A stretch of DNA of 64,000 nt, taken from positions 160,822 to 224,821 of the forward strand of contig CAYNSR010000003.1 in NCBI GenBank assembly GCA_964400125.1, read 5' to 3'. This document shows, piece after piece, positions 44,650-51,665 of this stretch. The number at the start of each line of letters is the position of its first letter. Positions within the stretch are counted from its first letter, which is position 1. This DNA comes from Micavibrio sp964400125. Lineage in GTDB: Bacteria > Pseudomonadota > Alphaproteobacteria > Micavibrionales > Micavibrionaceae. The translations under genes and the position numbers were made by a program. Below the pieces are notes generated by a model. That model saw nothing but the letters and a program-made list of their open reading frames with translations. It was not told the origin of the DNA and did not search any database.

Positions 44650-46017
44650 ATGAATCATGCAGCCCCCATCTTCCGGAACCATCGCGGCAACCTGACCGAA
44701 GGGCGGATTCTGGACCATTTGATCCGGCTCAGCGTACCGATGATCTGGGGCATTCTGGCCATTATCAGCTTCCAGTTGGTCGATACCTATTATATCTCCC
44801 TGCTCGGTACGACCCCGCTGGCCGCCATCAGTTTTACCTTTCCCGTCACCATGACCATCTTCAGCCTGATTATCGGCCTTGGCATCGGCATGTCTTCGGT
44901 GTTGTCGCGCCGGATCGGGGCGGGGGAAGAACACGATGTCGTGCGGATTACCACGCACGGGCTGATTCTGGCGGCGCTCATCGCCATGGGGCTCAGCCTC
45001 ATCGGATTTGTCGTGATGGACCCGCTTTTTCAAGCCATGGGCGCGGATGAGACAACATTGCCGATGATCCGCGACTATATGGTCCTGTGGTTTATCGGCA
45101 CGGGCTTTATCACCGTTTCGGTCGTCGGGAATTCCGCCATGCGGGCCAGCGGCGATACGCTCAACCCCGCGCTGGTCATGATGTTTGCGGCGATTTTCAA
45201 CGCCCTCCTTTCGCCTTTTCTGGTCTTCGGGCTGGCGGGCCTGCCGCGCATGGAGGTGCAAGGCGCCGCGCTGGCGACAGTGATTTCCTATGTTCTGGCC
45301 ATGGGAATGAGCCTTTATATTCTGCGTGTGCGTAAAAATCTGCTGCTGCGCGGGGATATGGAATGGGCGCGCTTTGGTGATTCCGCGAAGGCCATCCTGA
45401 CCGTCGGTCTGCCCGCCGGGATCGCCGCCCTGATCCAGCCTTTGACGCAAGGGGTGATGACCGGGATTATGGCCGGGTACGGGACGCAGGCCGTTGCCGC
45501 CTTCGGCGTCGTCACACGGGTCGAAGCCATGGCCTTTGTTATCATCATGGCGCTCGCCACGGGCATGTCCCCGATTCTGGGGCAGAATTTCGGCGCGGGC
45601 CATAGCGGGCGCGTGCGTGAAACCCTGCGCCTGTCGCTGGGCTTTTGCGTTTTGTGGTCGCTGTTTGTCGCGGTTTTACTCGGCCTTTTTGCCACACCGA
45701 TTGCCGCGCTGTTTTCGCAAGACCCGCAAGTCGTCCATTATGTCGCCCTGTATTTCTGGATCGTGCCGTTCAGCTACGCCTTCGGCAATCTGGTGCAAGG
45801 CTGGGGCTCGGCACTCAACGCTTTGGGGGAACCTAAAAAATCGGCGCTGATGATTATCGTGAAAATGATCGTCCTGCAAATTCCGGCCGCCTTTCTTGGC
45901 GGGCATGTCTTCGGTGCGCCCGGCGTCTTCATCTCCATCGCGATCATCAATATCTGCACCGGCCTGTATTACCACGCCCGGCACTGGACCGCGCTCGGCA
46001 AGGCCGGTGCGGGATGA
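44650..46017 (+). CDS. MATE-family multidrug/cation exporter
   Basis: A 455-residue inner-membrane protein with twelve hydrophobic segments in two related halves. The first half has GRILDHLIRLSVPMIWGILA, DTYYISLLGTTPLAAISFTF and the typical GIGMSSVLSRRIGAGEEHD; the second has GLPAGIAALIQPLTQG, ATGMSPILGQNFGAGHSGRV and the late SALNALGEPKKSALM. GQNFGAG is a strong family mark. MATE carriers export cationic compounds in exchange for H+ or Na+. The stop overlaps the start of the next membrane-protein gene (ATGA), so the two are translated together. The drug or metabolite exported is unknown. Confidence 0.94.
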   Translation: MNHAAPIFRNHRGNLTEGRILDHLIRLSVPMIWGILAIISFQLVDTYYISLLGTTPLAAISFTFPVTMTIFSLIIGLGIGMSSVLSRRIGAGEEHDVVRITTHGLILAALIAMGLSLIGFVVMDPLFQAMGADETTLPMIRDYMVLWFIGTGFITVSVVGNSAMRASGDTLNPALVMMFAAIFNALLSPFLVFGLAGLPRMEVQGAALATVISYVLAMGMSLYILRVRKNLLLRGDMEWARFGDSAKAILTVGLPAGIAALIQPLTQGVMTGIMAGYGTQAVAAFGVVTRVEAMAFVIIMALATGMSPILGQNFGAGHSGRVRETLRLSLGFCVLWSLFVAVLLGLFATPIAALFSQDPQVVHYVALYFWIVPFSYAFGNLVQGWGSALNALGEPKKSALMIIVKMIVLQIPAAFLGGHVFGAPGVFISIAIINICTGLYYHARHWTALGKAGAG

Positions 46018-46709
46018 GACGACTCTTCCCGGTCACAGCGGTGCTGATCCTCGCGCTTGTCGCCGCGACGCTGTGGTTTTCAGGCCTCAGGGACTATCTG
46101 TCTTTTGCCTTTATCCAATCCTCCGGGGAGTCCTTGCGTGAGTGGCTCGACGCCCGCCCCGTGACCGGAAAACTGGCCTTTTTCATGTTTTATACGCTTT
46201 TGATCCTGCTGTGCATTCCAGCCGTCGCGATCACGATTCTGGCCGCCGGGTATTTCTTCGGTTTCTGGGCGGGGGCCGCGCTGGTGCTGACGGCATCGGT
46301 CACGGGAGCCGCGTTGCTGTTCTTGCTGGCGCGGTCCTCACTGGGCGGCGTCTTGCGCAAATATGCGGTGAAATTCTACGACCGCTATGCCGCACCCATG
46401 CGGCGCGATGCCTTCCACTACATGATTTTTCTGCGGCTGATACCGGGGATGCCGTCTTCTGTCGCAAATATCCTGCCGGCACTTTTCGATGTGCCGCTCA
46501 AAACCTTTATGGCCGCAACGACAATCGGCCTCCTGCCCGCGATCACCGTTTTGGTCTATCTCGGACAGGCGCTGGGGACGGTAGAATCGCTTTCCGATTT
46601 GTTCACCCCGCAAATCGCCGCCGGGTTTTTCCTGCTGGCCCTGCTGGCGCTGGGCCCGGTGGCGGCGCGGAAAATACGGGAAATCCGGACCCGCCGCGCG
46701 CAGCAATAA
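46014..46709 (+). CDS. TVP38/TMEM64 (VTT/DedA-like) membrane protein
   Basis: A 231-residue inner-membrane protein with about five hydrophobic segments. The core VTT layout is present: LLILLCIPAVAITILAAGYF, FGFWAGAALVLTASVTGAAL and the signature FLRLIPGMPSSVANILPAL followed by FDVPLKTFMAATTIG. Related proteins may act as lipid scramblases or flippases, but the function in bacteria is not settled. It overlaps the MATE gene by 4 bp (ATGA), a coupled pair. A short cytoplasmic tail rich in Arg (RKIREIRTRRAQQ) ends the protein. Confidence 0.88.
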   Translation: MRRLFPVTAVLILALVAATLWFSGLRDYLSFAFIQSSGESLREWLDARPVTGKLAFFMFYTLLILLCIPAVAITILAAGYFFGFWAGAALVLTASVTGAALLFLLARSSLGGVLRKYAVKFYDRYAAPMRRDAFHYMIFLRLIPGMPSSVANILPALFDVPLKTFMAATTIGLLPAITVLVYLGQALGTVESLSDLFTPQIAAGFFLLALLALGPVAARKIREIRTRRAQQ

Positions 46710-46759
46710 GCCCTTGCCTTTTCACCTTTTTCTGATTATTGATACCCTTCTTCCTCAAA

Positions 46760-46849
46760 GGACAGGTGGCCGAGTGGTTGAAGGCGCACGCCTGGAAAGT
46801 GTGTATACGGGTAACCGTATCGGGGGTTCGAATCCCCCTCTGTCCGCCA
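46760..46849 (+). tRNA. tRNA-Ser(GGA)
   Basis: A 90-nt serine tRNA. The acceptor stem GGACAGG pairs with TCTGTCC, the anticodon stem CACGC/GTGTG encloses CTGGAAA (anticodon GGA), the long variable arm TACGG-gtaa-CCGTA is class II, and the T stem GGGGG/CCCCC holds TTCGAAT. The CCA end is encoded. The discriminator is G, as usual for serine tRNAs. It reads codons UCC and UCU. The region after it is non-core, so the gene may mark an integration site, although no integrase was seen. Confidence 0.97.
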
Positions 46850-46851
46850 TC

Positions 46852-46963
46852 CGTCTTCGCTAAATTTTGCCTTCGGCAAAATTTTAGCTTCGACGAGACT
46901 TGGCGAGGAGAAGCGTGCGAAACGGATGCCGCGTCGTAGTGAAGTGAAACGGAACGAAGACGG
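46852..46963. repeat. Palindromic element after tRNA-Ser
   Basis: CCGTCTTCG (46852-46860) and its exact inverse CGAAGACGG (46955-46963) bracket about 110 bp. Just inside the left end is a strong hairpin, CTAAATTTTGCC-ttcg-GGCAAAATTTTAG with one unpaired T and a TTCG tetraloop. The interior is rich in GAAG/CGAA words. It is non-coding and immediately precedes the GIY-YIG fragment. It may act as terminator for the tRNA transcript or as a mobile palindromic unit, similar in style to the element at 1.9-2.2 kb. Confidence 0.6.
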
Positions 46964-46968
46964 GCTGC

Positions 46969-47136
46969 ATGTTTTACGTTTATATTCTACAAAGCGAAAA
47001 TACGCCGGAACGTTTTTACGTTGGATACACAGCGGACCTGAAAAAGCGTTTGAGTGAACACAATGCCGGAAAATCCACTCGTCTATTATTGCTCATTCCA
47101 CAGTGTGACCGGGCTTTTACCTTCATAGCTATATAA
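46969..47136 (+). pseudogene. Truncated GIY-YIG nuclease gene
   Basis: Starting at ATG 46969, the frame reads MFYVYILQSENTPERFYVGY and continues with TADLKKRLSEHNAGKSTR, which is the N-terminal half of a small GIY-YIG nuclease of the UPF0213/YhbQ kind (the family motif appears as VYI and VGY). After about 38 residues it turns into unrelated sequence and stops at 47136 after 55 codons. Functional members are about 90 residues and carry a catalytic Arg and Glu further along. The break is followed 6 bp later by the zinc-finger gene, so the downstream part was probably replaced by incoming DNA. Confidence 0.8.
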
Positions 47137-47141
47137 CATTG

Positions 47142-48686
47142 ATGAATTCGAAAAAGAAATATCGATATAAATACAAAGCCCCGCCTTTACCGGGATTTCC
47201 ATGGGAAGGACAATTCCAGAGCATGGAAGAAGTGAGTGCTTATTTTTCTCATGACAAGCTGCAATGCCTGTTATGCGGGAAGGAATATGCGGGACTTGGC
47301 AATCATGTAGTAGAAGGCCACGGCATATCGGTTGATGATTATAAAGAAAAATTCGGGCTTCCTTGGTCGTCCGGTCTGAGTGGGAAAACACTAAAAACAA
47401 ACCAGAGCAAGCGCCTTAAAAAGAGCAGGCGTGATGGAAAAATCCCCTACGCGCCTGAACCTGAGCATATCCGGAAATTACACGCCTATAAAAAACAGAA
47501 GAACAGGGACGTTCCTGTGGCTGTCCGAAACGATGCCGGAAAGCGCGTCCTTGAAAGATTTGGACTCGAACGCAAATGGGGCCCAGAAGATTTTGAAGAG
47601 TATTTGCGCCGGATCAAAACCGGTCGTACACCCTCTGAAGTTGGCAAAGATAAAGATATGCCTGCCGATTATCTCTTTCATAAATTTGCAAGGCAGAACC
47701 CTGAATTCCACGGTAAGTTCGAAAAAATATGGGACAAACTTCCTTTTGAAGTACAATCGCGCGGCCTCCATTTTGGCGACAGAATTAAAAACCGGGTAAT
47801 TGAATTAAGGATGAAAGGCAACAGTTTTCCAGATGTTGGCCGCCTTTTGGGAATACCAGAGCCCACAGCACGAAACATCTGGTTCAAGGTAAAACATGCC
47901 AGCACCGGTAAAAAGCGGAAAATGCTGGAAGACTACGAAAAAAGCCTCAGGATCGATCCGCGTTTGTTTGATAAATTTCTTCAACGCATTAAAACCGGGC
48001 GCACACCCTCTGAAGTTGGCAAAGATAAAGATATGCCAAGCAGACTGGCTTTCGACAAGCATGTTCGCGAAAACCCGCAATTCAGGAAAAAATATAACGA
48101 TATCTGGAATAATTTGCATTTATCAGTACAGGTGCGGGGACATAGAACAGGTAAAGTATTCAGAAAAGCTGTTATCGATTTGCGCACATCCGGACTGTCA
48201 TGGGATCAGATCGCCACTGAGCTGGATGTACCTCAAAATGCTGTGCGCGGCTTGTGGCACAGGCTGAAAGAAACAGGAACTGCCGCGGAAAAAACAACGA
48301 TTTCCCGCCATTCCAGAAAGCAAAAAGAACAACAATCATGGTCAACGAAGGAAATGGACACGTTTTTACGGCGCATCGCGGCAGGAAGAACCTCGTCCGA
48401 AGTGGCAAAAGATCCGGATATGCCGCGCCGAGAATATTTCAACAAATATATCAAAAAACACCCGGATTACGAGAAAAGATACAGGGAAATATGGGAAAAA
48501 TTGCCTTTCACGGTACAAGTACGCGGAAACAGGCTTGGTGAAAGATTTAAAAGGGAAGTCGTACGCCTTAGAATGAAGGGCCATACTGATGCTGAAATCG
48601 GAAAAATGTTTGGCATTAAAACCGGAACCGTACGCTCCACATGGCATCGACTCCAAAAAAATGGAAAATTAAAAAACTATCTGTAG
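47142..48686 (+). CDS. Ros-type zinc finger protein with three terminase/HTH repeats
   Basis: A 514-residue basic protein. I take the ATG at 47142; a TTG one codon earlier is possible, and no clear Shine-Dalgarno is seen. Near residues 42-60 is C-x2-C-x9-H-x4-H (CLLCGKEYAGLGNHVVEGH), the exact spacing of the Ros/MucR zinc finger, followed by VDDYKEKFGLPW as in MucR. Then come three copies of a roughly 105-residue module at about 146-251, 270-375 and 399-503. Each has a terminase-small-subunit-like half (RIKTGRTPSEVGKDKDMP... NPQF...IW) and a helix-turn-helix half (LRMKGHTDAEIGKMFGIKTG). There is no nuclease motif. The gene is visibly AT-richer than its neighbours. A DNA-binding role is inferred; it may be phage- or element-derived. 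Confidence 0.82.
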   Translation: MNSKKKYRYKYKAPPLPGFPWEGQFQSMEEVSAYFSHDKLQCLLCGKEYAGLGNHVVEGHGISVDDYKEKFGLPWSSGLSGKTLKTNQSKRLKKSRRDGKIPYAPEPEHIRKLHAYKKQKNRDVPVAVRNDAGKRVLERFGLERKWGPEDFEEYLRRIKTGRTPSEVGKDKDMPADYLFHKFARQNPEFHGKFEKIWDKLPFEVQSRGLHFGDRIKNRVIELRMKGNSFPDVGRLLGIPEPTARNIWFKVKHASTGKKRKMLEDYEKSLRIDPRLFDKFLQRIKTGRTPSEVGKDKDMPSRLAFDKHVRENPQFRKKYNDIWNNLHLSVQVRGHRTGKVFRKAVIDLRTSGLSWDQIATELDVPQNAVRGLWHRLKETGTAAEKTTISRHSRKQKEQQSWSTKEMDTFLRRIAAGRTSSEVAKDPDMPRREYFNKYIKKHPDYEKRYREIWEKLPFTVQVRGNRLGERFKREVVRLRMKGHTDAEIGKMFGIKTGTVRSTWHRLQKNGKLKNYL

Positions 48687-48711
48687 TGGAGAATAACGAC
48701 CGACAGACGAC

Positions 48712-49461
48712 ATGAACACACTCCTCAAAAAAACCGGCTTTCACCTAGCGCGCTACCTGCAAAAGGAGCTGCCCGGCTATCACCCGACGACGCATACGAA
48801 CCCCCGGCATCTGGCCGCCAGTCTGCATCCCGGCGACATTTTGCTGGTCGAGGGGAATTTGCGGGTCAGCACGGCCATCAAATACCTGACTCAGTCCACA
48901 TGGTCACATGCGTGTTTTTATGCCGGACCAATCGCGGGCGGTGACGATCCGTCCGACCCGCTTTGCCTGATCGAGGCGGATGTGATCGACGGGGTCGTCG
49001 CCAGACCGCTGTCGAAATATGCCGGGCAGCATGTGCGCATCTGCCGTCCGGTCCATTTGCGCGACGAAGACCGGGCGGCGCTGGTGGCGTTTATGATCGG
49101 GAAAATCGGCATGACCTACGACATCAAGAATGCCATCGACCTGCTGCGGTATCTGCTCCCGCAGCCCCCCGTTCCAGTTCGCTGGCGGCGGCGGCTTCTG
49201 GCGCTGGGCAGCGGCGACCCGACCCGGGCGATCTGTTCGACCCTCATCGCGCAGGCCTTCGAGCACATCCGCTACCCGATCCTGCCGACGATCAAAAAAT
49301 CCGCCGCCGAGGACGGCAGCGAACGCGAGATTATGCATATTCGCCACCACAGCCTCTATACACCCCGCGATTTCGATATTTCGCCGTATTTTCAGATCAT
49401 CAAACCAACCCTCGAAGCCGGGTTCGATTACCGGACAATCACATGGGGCGGCGACGTATAA
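48712..49461 (+). CDS. Permuted papain-like (YiiX/YebB, C92-type) hydrolase
   Basis: A 249-residue protein with the circularly permuted NlpC/P60-like fold. The first block LHPGDILLVEGNLRVSTAI leads to the catalytic His in TQSTWSHACFYAG (His66), Glu88 in CLIEADVIDGV follows, and the late nucleophile Cys is in TRAICSTLIAQAF (Cys175). Such enzymes act as amidases or lipid-modifying acyltransferases; the YiiX group is often on lipid or peptidoglycan surfaces. No clear signal peptide is visible, although the first 20 residues are amphipathic. It starts 25 bp after the zinc-finger gene but returns to normal base composition, so it is probably ancestral to the locus. Confidence 0.8.
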   Translation: MNTLLKKTGFHLARYLQKELPGYHPTTHTNPRHLAASLHPGDILLVEGNLRVSTAIKYLTQSTWSHACFYAGPIAGGDDPSDPLCLIEADVIDGVVARPLSKYAGQHVRICRPVHLRDEDRAALVAFMIGKIGMTYDIKNAIDLLRYLLPQPPVPVRWRRRLLALGSGDPTRAICSTLIAQAFEHIRYPILPTIKKSAAEDGSEREIMHIRHHSLYTPRDFDISPYFQIIKPTLEAGFDYRTITWGGDV

Positions 49462-49544
49462 GCGCTCTTTTTACGCGCCCGGCCTCCGGAGCAAAACCCT
49501 GTCATTCTTTCCATAATCATAATATTCTATTGCATGAATTTTTA

Positions 49545-49614
49545 TATTTATTGCGATTCTTACTGTTTTTTACCATAACAGATTAAAGATATGTAAATTT
49601 TATTGCGACTCTTT
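49545..49614 (+). promoter_or_regulatory. Candidate control region of the ClpB-like cluster
   Basis: An AT-rich 212-bp gap precedes the coiled-coil gene. ATTGCGATTCTT and ATTGCGACTCTT repeat about 53 bp apart (near 49549 and 49602), one mismatch. Between them GATTAAAGATATGTAAAT (49581-49598) matches a motif in the RTX/MATE gap. The coiled-coil gene has TGAGGA five bases ahead of its ATG. Confidence 0.4.
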
Positions 49615-49673
49615 TTTGTTTTCCGTATAAGCGGAGTAACATCCATAATCTTTATACGAAACGTGAGGAACAT

Positions 49674-51542
49674 ATGACCACTTCATCCGCTGCCGCCGCC
49701 CGTAAATTCGCAGATGCCTTGCAGGAGGCATCGCAGGTTCAGGAAAGGTTCTCACAAAAAGACACGCCGAAAACTGCTGAGCAAGCTGACGATGAGAAGG
49801 CCCCAAAAGACAAGTTCGCGAAAATCAAAAGCAATCCGTTCTACAAAATTATTTTCGATCCGGCCCTGTCTGAAAAAGAACAGGAAGCGCTGATCCATAA
49901 AACCGCGAAATACGACCCGGCCCTGTCAGCCCGGGAAAATGAAGCCAAGAAAGATGCGGTTCTGGAACTGCACGCCTATCTGCAATCCAAGGCCACCGCA
50001 CTTTCGGAAGAACAACTGGCAAAAATGGAAGTCGAAGGCTTCGGCGAAACCCGCGGCGTTTACGAAGAGCTGGGCCGCCGCCTGATTGAATTCACCGCGC
50101 AAATGGGTGAATACGGCGAATTGCAAAATGCGCTGGAGCGCCTGCGCAATGATGACAAGGCGCTGGACGTCCTGAGCGAAATTTTCGACGATCAGGAACG
50201 CAAGGATCAATTGCTGGCCGAGAAGGCCGCGCTTGAGCAGGAAGCGGAAGCCGCCCGTGCAGCACACGCGGAAGAACTGCGCCAGATTGACCAGCGACGC
50301 AAGGAGTTGGAAGATTCCAAACGCCGCATGCGCGAAGAAAACGCCGCACACGAACAAAACAAGGGCTTTTTCGGCGGCATCAAAAAAGAATCCAAAACCG
50401 CGTTGGCCGTCAATGAAGAACGACTCCAGCAAGCCGATGTCGAACTGACGCAATTGCAAATGAAGCTTGGATCCGTATCGCAACAGGTCACGCAGACGGA
50501 GCAATCATTCGCCGATAAACTGGCCGAGGCCAATGCAAAACTGTCTGCGCCAGTGGAAACCAAATTTGCTGAATACCAGAAAGAAAAGGAACTGATGCAG
50601 GGGCTGTTCGACATCAGCACCGACGAACACAAGGAAAAAATTACCAAATTGCGCGACACGGCGCTGGAATTCGTCAAATTTTCGAAAAACAGACTGGGCA
50701 CCGCCGTCGATAACATGGAGAAGGTCAAGGCCGATCTGCGCACACAGGGCGAATTCAGCGACTTCCTCAACGACAAATACATGGTCATCGCCAAGGGTAT
50801 CAGCGCGGCCAACAAGGACAATGTTTCTTTTGCCAAAACGCTGGAAAATCCTGTGGTCGATCCGGAACACCCCGAAGATGGCGAAGATCCGCTGGCGACG
50901 CTGGAACGTGAACGCACCCGCGCCAGCGTTAACAACTATAACGGCGCAATGCTGAGCGTCAGCAAGAGCATCGTCACCCAGATCAGCAAGATCAATACGC
51001 AAAAAGGCGCCATCGAAGGGGCCAAGAAGCTGAACGATCAGCAGATCGAACAAACCAACGATCTGGCCACCAGCGCGGTTGCCGATACGGCGATCCGCTT
51101 GACCACAACCTTCGCGTCGCTGAACAACGCGACAGCAGGAGAAGCCGCACAGACGGCGGAATATCTGCTGAACAAGATGGATGCCGACAACCGCAATTCC
51201 ATCAGCCGCATGTTCACCAGCGCCGAACGCGGACTGGAAAAGCGCAACCGTCAGGTTCTTGAGCGTATTGAAAGCGTCACATCGCTGGCAAGCGTCATGA
51301 ACGACTTCAAAGACGGCGCGTCAGGCAAAATCTCCGACCTGTTGGGCAGTATGGACGAATTGACCGCCAGAATCGATGAGGGCAGAAAAGCCCTGAACGA
51401 TGCAGCAGCCGTCGAAACGGATGTTCAGGCAGCTCATGTGACAGGCGAAAGGGTGACATCCACACCGGCCGCCCGCGAATCCGTACAAAAGGCAAAGGCC
51501 CCGGACAAGGACGATCCGTTCGCGAAATTTACGATGCAATAA
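49674..51542 (+). CDS. Large coiled-coil protein of unknown function
   Basis: A 622-residue acidic, Ala/Glu/Lys-rich cytoplasmic-looking protein; no signal peptide or membrane segment. I do not recognise a family. Residues 30-140 hold repeated short motifs (IIFDPALSEKEQEALIHKTA then AKYDPALSARENEAKK). A long coiled coil covers about 150-300 (AEELRQIDQRRKELEDSKRR). The C-terminal half is helical with Asn/Ser-rich parts (IVTQISKINTQKGAIEGAKK, LTTTFASLNNATAGEAAQTA). The tail (ARESVQKAKAPDKDDPFAKF) could be flexible. It heads the cluster with the ClpB-like ATPase 123 bp downstream, so it may be an adaptor, substrate or scaffold. A loose likeness to TelA-type proteins is too weak to use. Confidence 0.7.
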   Translation: MTTSSAAAARKFADALQEASQVQERFSQKDTPKTAEQADDEKAPKDKFAKIKSNPFYKIIFDPALSEKEQEALIHKTAKYDPALSARENEAKKDAVLELHAYLQSKATALSEEQLAKMEVEGFGETRGVYEELGRRLIEFTAQMGEYGELQNALERLRNDDKALDVLSEIFDDQERKDQLLAEKAALEQEAEAARAAHAEELRQIDQRRKELEDSKRRMREENAAHEQNKGFFGGIKKESKTALAVNEERLQQADVELTQLQMKLGSVSQQVTQTEQSFADKLAEANAKLSAPVETKFAEYQKEKELMQGLFDISTDEHKEKITKLRDTALEFVKFSKNRLGTAVDNMEKVKADLRTQGEFSDFLNDKYMVIAKGISAANKDNVSFAKTLENPVVDPEHPEDGEDPLATLERERTRASVNNYNGAMLSVSKSIVTQISKINTQKGAIEGAKKLNDQQIEQTNDLATSAVADTAIRLTTTFASLNNATAGEAAQTAEYLLNKMDADNRNSISRMFTSAERGLEKRNRQVLERIESVTSLASVMNDFKDGASGKISDLLGSMDELTARIDEGRKALNDAAAVETDVQAAHVTGERVTSTPAARESVQKAKAPDKDDPFAKFTMQ

Positions 51543-51550
51543 ATCCCGAT

Positions 51551-51585
51551 CAAGGTGCGCGGATAAACTCTTTCCGCGCACCTTG
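51551..51585 (+). promoter_or_regulatory. Perfect 13-bp-stem hairpin inside the cluster
   Basis: CAAGGTGCGCGGA (51551-51563) and TCCGCGCACCTTG (51573-51585) form a perfect stem with a 9-nt loop, 8 bp past the coiled-coil gene's stop. No T-run follows, so it is unlikely to be a full terminator. It could stabilise the upstream mRNA 3' end or set the ratio between the two proteins. Confidence 0.6.
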
Positions 51586-51665
51586 TCCCGAAAATGGATC
51601 ATTCAGGCGCATCTCCTGCCCCTGAATGACGCGCTGCAGCCCGGCCCGATGGAAAGGTTTTTCAA

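Noticed and set aside
44497..45603. Long minus-strand open frame opposite the MATE gene
   Set aside because: Low-complexity, His/Gly/Arg-rich translation typical of the reverse strand of a GC-rich gene; the plus strand is a clear MATE transporter.
46969..47141. Intact GIY-YIG homing-type nuclease upstream of the zinc-finger gene
   Set aside because: The frame ends after 55 codons and lacks the catalytic second half, so it is called a fragment.
49674..51542. TelA (tellurite-resistance) assignment for the coiled-coil protein
   Set aside because: Only general helical composition is shared; no diagnostic motif was found and no ter genes are nearby.
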